Below are positions 48,717-60,439 of a stretch of DNA of 64,000 nucleotides, piece by piece. Below the pieces are notes generated by a model. The model was not told where the DNA came from. It saw only the letters and a program-made list of their open reading frames with translations, and ran no database searches. A program made the position numbers and the translations under genes. Position 1 is the stretch's first letter; the number at the start of each line of letters is the position of its first letter. The stretch lies in the NCBI GenBank assembly GCA_003956705.1, contig QZCP01000085.1:1-64000 (forward strand). Direction: 5' to 3'. The stretch is from Brevipalpus yothersi (taxonomy: Eukaryota > Arthropoda > Arachnida > Trombidiformes > Tenuipalpidae).

Positions 48717-51700
48717 TGATCTATTCTGCCTATCCCAACTTCATAACATAAGTTCATATTTGTGAGCGTATATGTATATAACTTTGCATTAATGTGTGCC
48801 CATGTGATCAAATTGATGATAAATTATTGATGTAACTAATTTAAATATAATAAACTATCACGCATCATGATCGGTCATCAACGAACATTCTGACGATTAT
48901 TTCAAGTCCATCCAAACTCGATTAGATACTTTATTGGACACATCATTGACGCTCTGTGTAGGTTAAATTTTTTTCTCCACTTGAATCCAAAATGAATTCA
49001 TCAAGACTGATCATCATTTAAACTGAATATTCTACACACACACACACACACTTTGCAAAGAGGCATCATCATACATTCACCATGCACTGTCAATCATGTT
49101 GAACACTTATACACCATACCATAAGATATATTGTGAGTCAAGGAAAAAGGATCGATGAAGATGATCTGCATTGATGGTGCACAGTATACCCAAAGCTCAG
49201 TGTATGTGTATGGATGAATTTGAGAATGTTTATATGCACACAGTGAGCAATCCATGATGATGATCATGATGAACATAGAAGAAGATAGAAGAAGATTGGA
49301 AACTGAACTACCGATTGTTTAATCAATGTTGACAGTATATAATAATACCACAGGGTGATGGGATAGATGAAAGCTGAGGGTATTCCAAATAATCAATGTA
49401 ATCACGAAGGATGGATAATAGTATGTGTGTGTATATATATGTTGAGATGGGAAGGATAAAATCTCATCAACAGAGAAGATGAAGTGGCTGGGATGGAGAA
49501 AGAGAGGGGAGAGCAAGAGATGAAAAAAGAGAAACATGATGGAATGATGAGAATTTGAGCCTATTTTGGGTATCTACTATAGTGGAATGAGAAGAGAGAG
49601 AGAAAGAGAGAGAGCTTCTAATGTCTCTGCCGAAGGCAAAACTCATCAAACTCTTCACATACACACACATTTTCACATGAACAGAAGGGCTATTCGAATT
49701 TAGTGTGTAGACCAAAATGAACAGACAGGTGAACAAAATGCCATGGGAAACTGTCCAGTCAGGAATAGAATAATAAGATGTGAAATGGTGATACTGATAT
49801 ACACACACAAGGTATATACCATATAACAAAAGTATACTGTCATGCCTTGTACAGACTTTTCTTTCATGTATTGTTTTTGACGCTCTACTCTTTTCCTGTC
49901 GAAAATTTGATGAATGTCCACTCCAGATCACTAATGAACCCTGCAATTCAATTCTTTCGTGTCATAATCTGGTACACATATACCGATCCTACCAATTTCA
50001 TGGACAAAATTTGCTAAAACCCTTCTACGCCCTGATATATATTCTGATGATGATCAATGAAATGTGAAGACTTCATGGAGACACACATACAAAGAGACAA
50101 ACCCTGAAAGAAAGAATGAGATTTATACATACAATGGACCATCTTTACTAAGTGAACAGGTCTTGATCAGTGTAGATCGAAGAGAAGTAAGTAGAATAAA
50201 GATAAAAGCTCAACACACAGGAATAAGGTGATTCATGGGAGGAGATAGGAAAACATGTGATTGCGTGAGGTAACACATGAAAGGAGGATAAGAAGTAAGA
50301 CATTGAGAAAGAGAGAGAGAAAGAGAACATATAAGAAGAATGTTTAGAAGGTCCATCGTCTTCAAATGGTCAAGAAGAAAGAAAAAGACAACCCAAATGC
50401 ATAAATGAAACTGGAATGGGAAAATATTTTCAAGGCACATATGATACAAGATTTTCTCTTTCTCTCTCTCTTTTTCTCTTTATTTTCTTAATGTGACTAG
50501 TCACACACATACATAAACCCAAGCATACATATATATTTCCATGATACTGATGTCCATTTTTGGTCCAATATTCCATTTGCCTTTCTCTCAACACAAACTC
50601 ATCACTGGATGATCAGTTATTGATCATTGGAATACATATAATATATATTTATCTCTTATGCTCTTACTCCATGATACTGAAAAAGAAGAAGGCATCCATG
50701 CAAGTCAAGAGAGAGAGAGAGAATGGAATATACCCAAAAATCACACTGTTTCACGATAGAATCACATTTCTTTTGCAAGCTTTGATATATCCACGACTGG
50801 ACATGGATAGTGACTATATTATTATTTCATTCAATTTCGTTCTTATACGATACACTTTCATGCCTGGTCTTTTCATACAGGAAAAGTTTCAATGGAAACA
50901 GATGAATACACACATACACACACAGACTGCACATCAAGCCAATGAACATGAAAAGGGAGAAGAAATATTGACAGTCATTCATTCATGAAAATTTACTAGT
51001 CATTAGGACACTGTTTTAGTAGGTGGAAGGTGGAGGGGGAGGCGCGACAGGAATACTTAAGTGAACATTCAATACCGCCCACTCATAGTCACATTTTTTC
51101 GCTTCTCCAACTTATACCCTTTTATGTGTATACTACAGTACCCATCATCATGATATAATGTCAATGAACACACTCACACATATATATATACTAAATATAT
51201 ATCGTACTTTTGTGTTGAAGAACAATAGGCGAGTTCAATGCGCTGATTTCAGATGTTATTGAAGCCCAAAGTAAGTGCATGTTACTTTTTGACGATGAAT
51301 AAGAATAGCTCGAAAATACAGCTCATCACATAGAAAACACACAAGCAGAGCAATATTGTGTACAGCTACCTTCCAGCATCCATTGAACATCCATTGCCAA
51401 TGCTACTGGTAGTGGAGTAAAATGTTCTGGTAGAGAGAAAAGATTTTCATGATTTCAATTTGGAAGAGGATCTCACACACTGCCTATAAAATACAATGGC
51501 AACTCTATCACCATGACGTGATTGTGCATTCCAACATGAATACAAGATTCAAAGTACGGAGAAAGAGAGAGAGAGAGAGAGAGAAATATAAAGAGAAAGA
51601 GAAAGAGAGAGACATTTTGTACAGAGAGATAGATAGAGAGATAGAGAAAATTTGTGCGGCTACTAAACCAAAGGAAATTGCCTTTCGTGCCATGTTCACC

Positions 51701-54700
51701 CATCACACACTACATGAATATATGGACTATCCGAAAAGCCTCGATGATACTCGACCTACATATCTACCAGTAGTAGTAGAAGTAGCCTTTAGCTTTTTTT
51801 CTCCAACAGCTCATATAGATGGAGAATTGATGCTCACGAACTTGAAATCATACTATCGTACCCGATTGGAGAACAGAGATAAACTGGAATTTCAAATTGA
51901 ATACTACACCATTCTTTCATGATAGTATGGAGAAAAAGATGGGATTGTAGTAAATCCTCTTTGATATCGAAAATAAAGTATCAAATTACGAAATTTTGAT
52001 ACCATGATGAAAGATTTGTTCGAGAGTGATCAATTCATGTGTAGCTATTCAGAGATGATGGAATGAGCTGAAATGAAGCACAATCATTTATCGATCAATA
52101 GGAATACAGATCCCAAAGAATAGATTCAATGTGATGACTTCAAAGATAAATCACTTTTCAATGATAGTTAAGGTGAAAGGGCATATGATCCAATGATGCT
52201 TGCTTTCTACCGAGTGATTGACCCACAGTAAATCTATTTTCTCTCTTTCACCAGAATAGCTATCTATTTATCTATTATTTCTAAGAGTAGATCCCAGAGA
52301 ACCCAAATTAATTGAGTGATTAGTACATTGGACAAGACAGTGCTCTTGTGGAAGAGAGAGAGAGAGAGAGACTACATGGTCAGGAGATATGAAGGACAAA
52401 ACCCAAAGATAGACAGATATATATAAATATACACACACAAGTACTAATGCTGGGTGACGATTTGAAGAAAATCCTAGAATTAGTGAGGATTCCCAAATGG
52501 AATTGAAGATAAGATTCTCTTTCCCCCTAAAAGCGTCTCAATACAAGAGGGAAAAGGTTACACACACTAAACTGAAGAATATATTGAGAAACTTTACTGT
52601 ACCCATAATTGAAATGTCAAGTCAAACTTGAAGAGGCTATCTCTATGGACACATGAGATTGAAACCTCAAAACTTGAATCATCATCAGAAGAGAGAGAGG
52701 AAAGTCTATGGCAAAATATTTCGATCCCTTCTTTTTTTCATTGCTCTCATGGGGACTCCTGTCTAAAGTTGGGCAATCAAAAAGAGACGAGAGCCTTGTA
52801 TGTTTATGTGTATGTGTGTATGTGTAGATCGAATATTGGAAGCAAAAAAAGTGAGATAGAAAGGCAAAGAGAAAGTAAAAATCGATAATATTGAATTCAG
52901 CCAAGAGATGGGAAGGCAGAATGGTCAACCAGCTTTTTTTTTGTTTTTTCCCAAAAAAGATGGACACGTTCAAACAAATGTGATGATATTTCCAATGAAT
53001 AATATGACATCCCCCATGACAATGAGATGATTCACTCAGTGAAACCTTGCCATCAACTGGAAAAAGCAATCTATCTTGAATGGCTGACCACCAATGTGAT
53101 GACTAGTAGTGGAATTGATCATATGGTAGAAAGAAACCATGCACATTTGTGTATGGCATGTGAAGAAGAAAAATGAACACTCATCTTACCTCAAAATTGT
53201 TTCCAGTTGAAAGGTAGATTGCTAAAAAGGCTATCCATATAATACATGTGGCATACATTGTGAACACTATGAATTTGGTTTCATTAAAATTTTCTGGAAT
53301 CTTTCGTGTTTTAAAGGCATAATATGTACATGTCGCAACCAATAAGAGTCCATATATAAGGCTTATTAGAACACTATTCTTTGAAACGGCACATTTGAGT
53401 ATCACTTCATCACGCTTCTCGGGTACATATAAGCTTGCACCCGGCTTCTCGACGATGCACCACAAAATATTGAGAGCAATCTGTGTAAATGAAAAGACTA
53501 TTGATTAGAAGTGAAAAATAAGAAAATTGTGGGTATGATTTGCATTCTCTTAGTTTTAGAAACATCCAGGGAACATTAACGCTGGAAATAATTTCAACCT
53601 GTCTGAGAAAACTAATTTTCTTCAAAAGAAATTTGATCGAATATTTGATAGACAGCAGAAATTTGAAACCTTGAGAGCTACAATAAGCTAAATCTGGGAC
53701 CTTCTAGAAGAAATTGAAGACAATTTTTGTACAATATGGCCAAATGATTGAAGATATATGTGGCCAAACTGACCCTATTGAGCCTCATGAATTCCAATGA
53801 AAACGATCGAAACTATCGGAAAAAATCCTATCAAAATCAATTGTCAATTTAGCCTCTTTTACTCAACCTCTCCACAGTTTCACCAATCATGGTAAAAAGT
53901 TTCAAATGTCCAAGAATTCACTTCATGGCTTTCATTCTTCCAGATGCGTGTGATAGTCAAGTAGAGTGGATGTAGTATTTTTGTTCAAAGAGGCGTAAAA
54001 ACTCTTTTGTAACAGAGGATTGTTACATGCACTTGGCTAAAGGTAGTAGATTCATCGATATATCGATTGACGATGCACTCTAATCGTGAGAAAAAAAAAG
54101 AAAATTCATGCATTCTTCAGAATAATCTAGAACTCCCATGAAATTTGGAGAGAAAAGCAATCCACCTCTCTAAAATCAAATACAGAACACAGCCACTGTT
54201 ACTGGAAAAACTATTGTTTACAATAGTACATCAGAATTTTAAGCAATCTCAAGAGCCACGCAAATGATGTGCAAGATGCTATGGAGCCATTGGTGCGAAA
54301 AAAGAGAGTGGATAAGATCCTCCAGAACGATGTCTACTAATATTCAGGTTCCATATTGAATTCTACAATCTTGGGAAAAGATTTTTCTCTAGAAAAGTTC
54401 CACACTTACTTGAATGATCACAATAATACCAGTAATAAAAAGTTGAGACATTGGGCTTATAAATGTTGGTCGACGAGCAGATCGTCTAGCGCTATGAAAT
54501 ATTCTCGATATTCGATTTGTTTTGGTCAGTATAGCGCCATAAATGATGGAAACGCAAAGGCCGATCTATAAAAAATGAGAGGTGAGATTTTTTTGTTCAT
54601 TAAATCATCATCAGAATTTATGGTTGAGGAGAGATAGATAGATAGTAAAGAAGGAACAGAATTCGAAAAGGAAACAGTTAGTTTATATTGCTGTTCATCA

Positions 54701-55188
54701 TGTTCATGTTCATCATAATGAGTGGTAGAAGTAAAGATGAAATAAAGATGAGCAAAGCAAATTGAGAAGAACAGGAGAGGAGGAGAGAGAACAGTGTATC
54801 TATGTTGTGTAAGAAAATATGTGGAAAACTGAACGATAATCTATTGACTAGAAGAAAAAAAAGAGGAAGATCAGCATTAACTTGATCACCATCATCTTAC
54901 GAGAAAGATCCAAATGAAAATTTGATCACAGCCATGATGATGGAGAAGATGATGATTAAATAGCTCTCATCATTGGTGATCTTCAGTTTTAGATGATCAA
55001 ATAATGATGACAATATGAAGAGATTATCAGTGATGCGGGATGAGTGAACTTAACTGATTATTGTTCACTCTTTTTTTTGCTCTCTTTCTTTTTTTCCTTC
55101 ATTTCTTTCCTGCTCATCAAATGCTAGCAGACCAGATGATGGGTACACTCTTATAACGGTAAAAGAAAGCGAAAAATGGTAAGATAGG

Positions 55189-55232
<44 letters not shown>

Positions 55233-55390
55233 ATTTTCTGCTTGCTCAAAAGGTTTGCAAATCTGATTCATGGTTAGTTTACCCCAAGCATACTTTGACC
55301 TTATATGCCACCTATGGAAAAAATTTTTCCAGATATTTTGAATGCTATTCATCGAAAATTCATAGTCAGTAATTTTTATGTGTGTACATG

Positions 55391-55438
<48 letters not shown>

Positions 55439-58400
55439 TCTGAATTGTCAGCTATTTATCATAATTTGCAGCCGCATCTTTATCATCACCAGACTGATAA
55501 TAAAAGCAATAATGATATCACGAAGGCAAAAAGGGAAGAGAAGAGGAGGAGAAATAGTAGAGAAAGAGAGAAAGAGAGGAAGGGGATGGCAAGATATATC
55601 TGCTGATTTATGCAGATATATTATATGTATTTACATGAGCTGTTGGAATTCAAGTCATCATCATTGCAACGATTTCCTCTTCCTCTTAGCTCTCTCTATT
55701 GGTACCTATCATCCCTTTTTTCTGTCTCACTAGATGTATTCAATAACACGAAAAATATTCATCCCATTGTCAATTGAATTTGAGTTACCCTTTGATTCCT
55801 TCTTTCATCCATCGAAATTTGTGGTCATCATCATCTTTCTTTTTCCCCTTCCTCCTCTCTCCTCATCTTTTACTTGATACTTCATCTTCATTTCCATCTT
55901 CTCCTTGTACCTTTCCTTAATCCTCAACCTTTTTCTGATCGACTCAGCATTCACCAAATAATATTAATATTCTCTCTATTAGCCCAAGTTGCTCTCTCTG
56001 ATACACTTATGCTGGGTAATACTGGGTAATAAAGAGAATGTTTATGAGCTAATTTTTGGACTGTTTGATGAGTGTATGGAAGTGGAAAGAAAAAAAAGAA
56101 AGCGGGAAACTTTTTTCATTCCGTTCAAATTCTATGGTTTCAATCCTCATGGTGCAAAAAATATACGGGAAAAGAGTATACAAAACTTAAAAAAGAAAGA
56201 TTTTGAAAAATTTTGCCCAAAACTCTTGAAAAAACGCAACATGCAATAAATGATGGCACAATGAGTTCGAATTCTTTTCCATCATGATGATGATAGTGAT
56301 GATGAAATTTTCGAAAGGGTAAATATTTGGAATAAACAGAGTATGCAAGGTCTGGGAAAGTTTTGGAATAGAAAGATATCATCTTTCTCTCTCCTTGTGA
56401 CTATCTGTGAGCATGGTATTCCTCACTGATTGAATCACCTAGTAGTTTATATGTATATACTATATATTACTAAACTTACCCCGAATCGTTGAATCAAACA
56501 TGTTGTATATGTTGGCTTTGCCATGATCACAAAAGTCATTATATAACAAAATAGTATGCCACCCAATAATAAGTAGCAAAGTTCACGTCCGGAAGCTTTG
56601 ACAATCGGTGTATTGACATGCTTGATGAATATCACAAAATGATAAAGGGTAACGATAATACCAATAACCGCAATTGATATTGGTATAAAGGCATATGGTT
56701 GATACCATCGGACATACTTTTGTGGTAACTCATAGCAGCCTGATTTGTTCGGATATGGCCACATACCTTGATCACAGGCAACACACGCACTATCATTATA
56801 TTTGTACTCAAATGATTTACAATCTTGACAAACCCAGCAACAGGATACACCACTTTCACGTTTAATTTGATCCTCCCGGCATGGCTCGGAGCATACTGAA
56901 TGAGGCAGCTCATTTGATCCATATGAATCCCATATGATTGATTCTAAATCTATTATTGAACCTTCTTCTTCACTCCAATTTCCAACACGAAAATATCGAG
57001 GCAGTCCATTACTGTCTTTTCGAAAATTGAATATATTATATCGACCAGGACCATCTCCTTTGGCATCAAATTTAACATGGGAGCCCACAAGATCTGTCCA
57101 CGTTGATGTTGGTAGATACAATCAGATGTACACATGGTATGGAGGAAAGAAAAAGAGATAAACAATTGACCAAATTAATACAATAATAATCAATAATTCA
57201 TAATCATCAACATTTTCAGGGTGAAGTAGTAATGATTTTTCCTCAATTAAAATACTGACTCATGGTAAAGAAGATAATCTTCCCTACGTTTTGAACATTT
57301 GAACATGCACAATTGATAAAACACAATCATAATAATGATGTCCAGGAGAAGTGTATTTATAGTACCAGACCAATTAACTTTGGTTAAAGTTAAATCAAGC
57401 CAATTGACAAAGTAATTAGTAATAATCAATACTCAAGTTTTTTGTTTATGTCTGCGAAAATGATGTTTGCTGATGTCTGTTTAACGCCATGCTTCAATCA
57501 TGAGGAGGATTATATAACATACTGATCATAATTAAGATGTCTGCCGAGACACAGAAAAACATGTCCACAACTTTGGACTATGGTACTACAGCTTCTCAGA
57601 AGATGATCAGATTTAATTACATAATCTTTGAACTGAAATTAAACTATCCTCAACATGATTTCAAATCACTGATTTGTGTGTTATCGATAATTCTCCAGAA
57701 TCAATTGATAAAGTGTTTCTATCTTAGTTTTGATGCTGAAAGTTTGATTGAGTTTTCATCACTAATCACAACAATCATCACTTGATAATCAGTTTTGATC
57801 AATTGTGTACATTCAAAAATATTGAAATTTTATCATCAAATGGAATGATATAGTATAGTGAAATATGTTGGAAAAAAGCTCTTCTTAACTTACCTTCAAA
57901 ATCAACTTTAAGTAAATAATTGGAATAAAATACTCTTGGATCAAGAAATCGTAAAGCTGGACACACTTTATCATGTGGATGACACTTTTCGGACCATGCA
58001 CGATGTATTGCATGTGCAAATGCATATACAGCATCGATAACAAATTGAATTTTAGATTCTTGCTGAAAATTTGGCAACTCAGGTAAACTGGGTAAATCCA
58101 TGGAACATTGGCTAAGATCATCCGATTCGATGACCACATTTGAGTATGCAACACACTTGTATACCTCTTGATACAACTCCGGAAACCATACATTACGCTT
58201 ATATGTGAACACATTTTTATCACTCAAATATTGTGTAAATTGTTTAATCTCTTGTGATGCCAATTCCACCGTCAATGCTCCTAGTGCAACATCTTCCGAA
58301 CCTTCAATGGTTTTCTGCTCTTTACCCCATCCATCAGCGGCAACCCATGTGAACGTATTAATTGCATTGGCACGCTTGGCAGCACGCAATATTTCCTTAG

Positions 58401-58734
58401 CATCTTCCATACGCAAGAATACCACCACAGCACGTGCTTTATCTTTTTTCTTCAAATTCTCAATAATCATATCAAATCGACTATCGTTACCCGTTTGCGG
58501 TACCTTCTCATGTGTGGCGATACATATACTGTCACCTTTATTGCGTATAAATTCATTGCTTCCCGATTCACCATACTGACTTTCTGAACTAACCAAACTT
58601 ACGTAAGTCCAATTCATAAATTTAACCAAATGAAGTAATGCTTTCGCTTGATATTCATCGGAAGGTACTGTTCGGGCAAAATATTCATACTTTTCTTTAT
58701 TTGAAAGAGCTACGGAAGTTGATGCATAACTTAT
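35904..58734 (-). CDS. mGluR: Metabotropic glutamate receptor, group II / DmGluRA-like (5' end missing)
   Basis: Six minus-strand exons are visible: 57894-58734, 56480-57093, 54410-54565, 53190-53480, 37265-37484 and 35904-36232. Phases agree throughout; 816 codons to the stop. The first visible codon sits at ISYASTS of the Venus-flytrap ligand domain, so about 150-180 N-terminal residues, with the signal peptide, lie in unseen exons. Counting from that Ile, Ala4, Thr6, Asp26, Tyr54, Asp134 and Lys228 fall at the spacing of the glutamate-binding residues of human mGluR3 (Ala172, Thr174, Asp194, Tyr222, Asp301, Lys389). Next is a nine-cysteine domain (CSEPC to SGCY), seven membrane helices, VKASGRELCY, LTKTNRISRIF and FSPKVYII of helix 7. 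NVRKLTMNNATYKK after helix 7 is like fly mGluRA. The tail ends in Gly/Asp/Glu runs and RRRRDEIL. The protein should be a Gi/o-coupled synaptic receptor at the plasma membrane. The introns are 1.0, 15.7, 0.9, 1.9 and 0.8 kb. Confidence 0.95.
36233..37264 (-). other. Last intron of the glutamate receptor gene (1.0 kb)
   Basis: Donor G|gtaagtc and acceptor gttttag, phase 1. It contains TG/AC runs and a short AAAG/GA repeat near 37135-37178. No other exon is seen. Confidence 0.85.
38525..38564. repeat. (GA)n microsatellite
   Basis: Perfect GA run in the large receptor intron; reads CU in the transcript. Confidence 0.96.
40069..40141. repeat. (GA)n microsatellite, 73 bp
   Basis: Perfect GA run, the longest uninterrupted tract in the receptor intron. 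Confidence 0.98.
41691..41733. repeat. (GA)n microsatellite
   Basis: Perfect GA run of 43 bp in the large receptor intron. Confidence 0.97.
45951..45980. repeat. (GA)n microsatellite with AAAG lead-in
   Basis: GA run preceded by several AAAG units (about 45930-45950), the same compound structure as at 7818-7912. Confidence 0.94.
47229..47268. repeat. (CT)n microsatellite
   Basis: CT run of 40 bp; the only long CT-oriented tract in the large receptor intron. Confidence 0.97.
48676..48713. repeat. (GA)n microsatellite
   Basis: GA run of about 38 bp in the large receptor intron. Confidence 0.96.
55192..55231. repeat. (GA)n microsatellite
   Basis: GA run of about 40 bp in a receptor intron. 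Confidence 0.96.
55394..55435. repeat. (GA)n microsatellite
   Basis: GA run of about 42 bp, 160 bp from the previous one and in the same orientation. Confidence 0.96.
57094..57893 (-). other. Intron between ligand-domain and cysteine-rich-domain exons (0.8 kb)
   Basis: Donor GAAG|gtaagt, acceptor cgtggacag, phase 1. The pyrimidine tract (ctctttttctttcctcc) lies unusually far, about 45 nt, from the AG. Several overlapping open frames here are intronic. Confidence 0.85.
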
Positions 58735-58833
58735 CTGTGGAATGAGAAGAGAGAATAAAAAAGAATGATATCAATTTAGTTGTGTGTATGTGTAAATGAA
58801 TTTAAAGTTTTTTTCTTCATTTGATCTCATCTG

Positions 58834-58835
<2 letters not shown>

Positions 58836-58873
<38 letters not shown>
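58836..58873. repeat. (GA)n microsatellite
   Basis: GA run of about 38 bp, 100 bp from the acceptor of the ligand-domain exon. Confidence 0.96.
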
Positions 58874-58876
<3 letters not shown>

Positions 58877-59208
58877 TGAGAGATAGAATACAATTTTGTA
58901 TTCATAAATTTTTTTCTTCTGGGTGATAATTTTGGATAATGAAGTAGAAATTTTCCATTTCTCATGGAATCACATTAGATTTTTCATCATCTGATTGAAT
59001 TTTTTTTCCCTCTACCCCTCCCTTTCCCGAACTTTTCATCATTTGATTTTCATCTAATTGAAAAAAATTGTATGCTCACACATGAAGCATCTTCCATCAT
59101 TATCGTGTGTATGTGTTTGTGTGTGTGTGATTCTTCTGCCTGGATAAACCCCGAAACTATGGTAAATATTTTCAATTCAATGAAGCATGGCTATTGAAGA
59201 ACTGTTTT

Positions 59209-59211
<3 letters not shown>

Positions 59212-59246
<35 letters not shown>
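59212..59246. repeat. (CT)n microsatellite
   Basis: CT run followed by a few TTTC units. Confidence 0.95.
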
Positions 59247-59262
<16 letters not shown>

Positions 59263-60096
59263 CTAGTGTTTGAAGAAGATTCCGTTATTTTCTCGACTCA
59301 ATACTTGATCCGATCTGAACGATGTTTACTCTGGCCGTTAACGATGTACCTCTCTTCAAGTTACGTGATTGAATCACCCTTCAAGAGTATGGCATTGAAA
59401 AGTATCCATCTATTAGGATCATCATTTCGACTTTCCCCCCAAAATAATAGCCATAGATACGTGAGCAGGAAAGTCATCATGTGAATGTGTGTGTGTGTGT
59501 TTCGTTGATATGTTTATTGAATGCCACCGGGAACATGAATATTTATCCGAATCGATTAGAGTGAATAATAAGTGATTTATTTTTCAAAGATTATCAGAGG
59601 AAATAAGCAAACTACTGATTATCATCAAGTGGCAAAAATGAGTGTAAATATTTTTCAACTCATCAACTCATGAATATTTTCAGATTCGGTTGAATGAGTA
59701 CACTTTCACTTGGAATCAACTCAATATATAATATGATACGATACTCTCTCCACATGAATTGAGCATAGCACACAGCGAACATCAATAGATTATTCCAGTT
59801 GGAAAAATCTGTTCGAATTCTGAGAATCACCCAAAGCTGCTATCGGAAAGATTGAATGACGAAAGTTTCGCTCAGAGGTGTTGAGGCCAAAATAGAAGAG
59901 ATGGTGCAATGCAATGCTCAATACATACAGGTCTTATACCATCTCAGTTTGATGTAGTTCCTTTTCCCAGGAAATCCGATGGAAAAAAAATCTCAAACTG
60001 AATGCTCAAAATATGTTACCTTGTGCCAGATGTATAATGCAATATGATCTCTCGTCGACTAAGAGCTATACCTTGAATATTGAAGCATCTTACATC

Positions 60097-60100
<4 letters not shown>

Positions 60101-60150
<50 letters not shown>
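60101..60150. repeat. (CT)n microsatellite, left arm of inverted pair
   Basis: Perfect CT run of 50 bp, facing the GA tract at 60341-60439 about 190 bp away. Confidence 0.97.
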
Positions 60151-60153
<3 letters not shown>

Positions 60154-60340
60154 CATCTCCTCTACTATATGACATGGTCTACCTGGTAGAAACAGATTTT
60201 CTACTGAATTAGGCATCAGAATTCGAACATTAATACATAGTTCCACTGATTTTTCACGCTGGCCTTGGTTTATATTCTATTTTTCACACAACCGATTCTC
60301 TATTTCCATGACCATGAGCTTGAAAGAGTAAGAGTTGTAT

Positions 60341-60377
60341 AAGAGAGGGAGAGAGAGAGAGCGAGAGAGAGAGAGAG

Positions 60378-60439
<62 letters not shown>
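60341..60439. repeat. (GA)n microsatellite, about 99 bp, with GC interruptions
   Basis: The longest GA tract in the window that is fully sequenced. It has two GAGC interruptions near 60361 and 60380, signs of an older array. Confidence 0.97.

Larger units (their letters stand above)
37485..53189 (-). other. 15.7 kb intron of the glutamate receptor gene
   Basis: Flanked by exons encoding helices 5-6 (donor GAG|gtaaga) and helix 7 (acceptor atatag), phase 0. The interior has no coding exon that I can support on either strand. The + strand is A+G-rich and carries GA tracts at 38525, 39235, 40069, 41691, 45951, 48676 and 51561, so the transcript would carry CU tracts; the one exception is the CT tract at 47229-47268. 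Its size contrasts with the 65-220 bp introns of the other genes. Confidence 0.9.
54566..56479 (-). other. 1.9 kb intron of the glutamate receptor gene
   Basis: Lies between the exons for helices 1-3 and 3-4 (donor GGG|gtaagt, acceptor ttatag, phase 0). It contains GA tracts at 55192-55231 and 55394-55435 and a polypyrimidine-rich + strand block near 55790-55930. No exon is seen. Confidence 0.88.

Noticed and set aside
51449..51922. 157-codon plus-strand frame inside the receptor intron
   Set aside because: Its middle is a GA-repeat translation, and nothing indicates a nested gene.
58205..58579. 124-codon plus-strand frame
   Set aside because: Shadow antisense to the ligand-binding-domain exon of the glutamate receptor.
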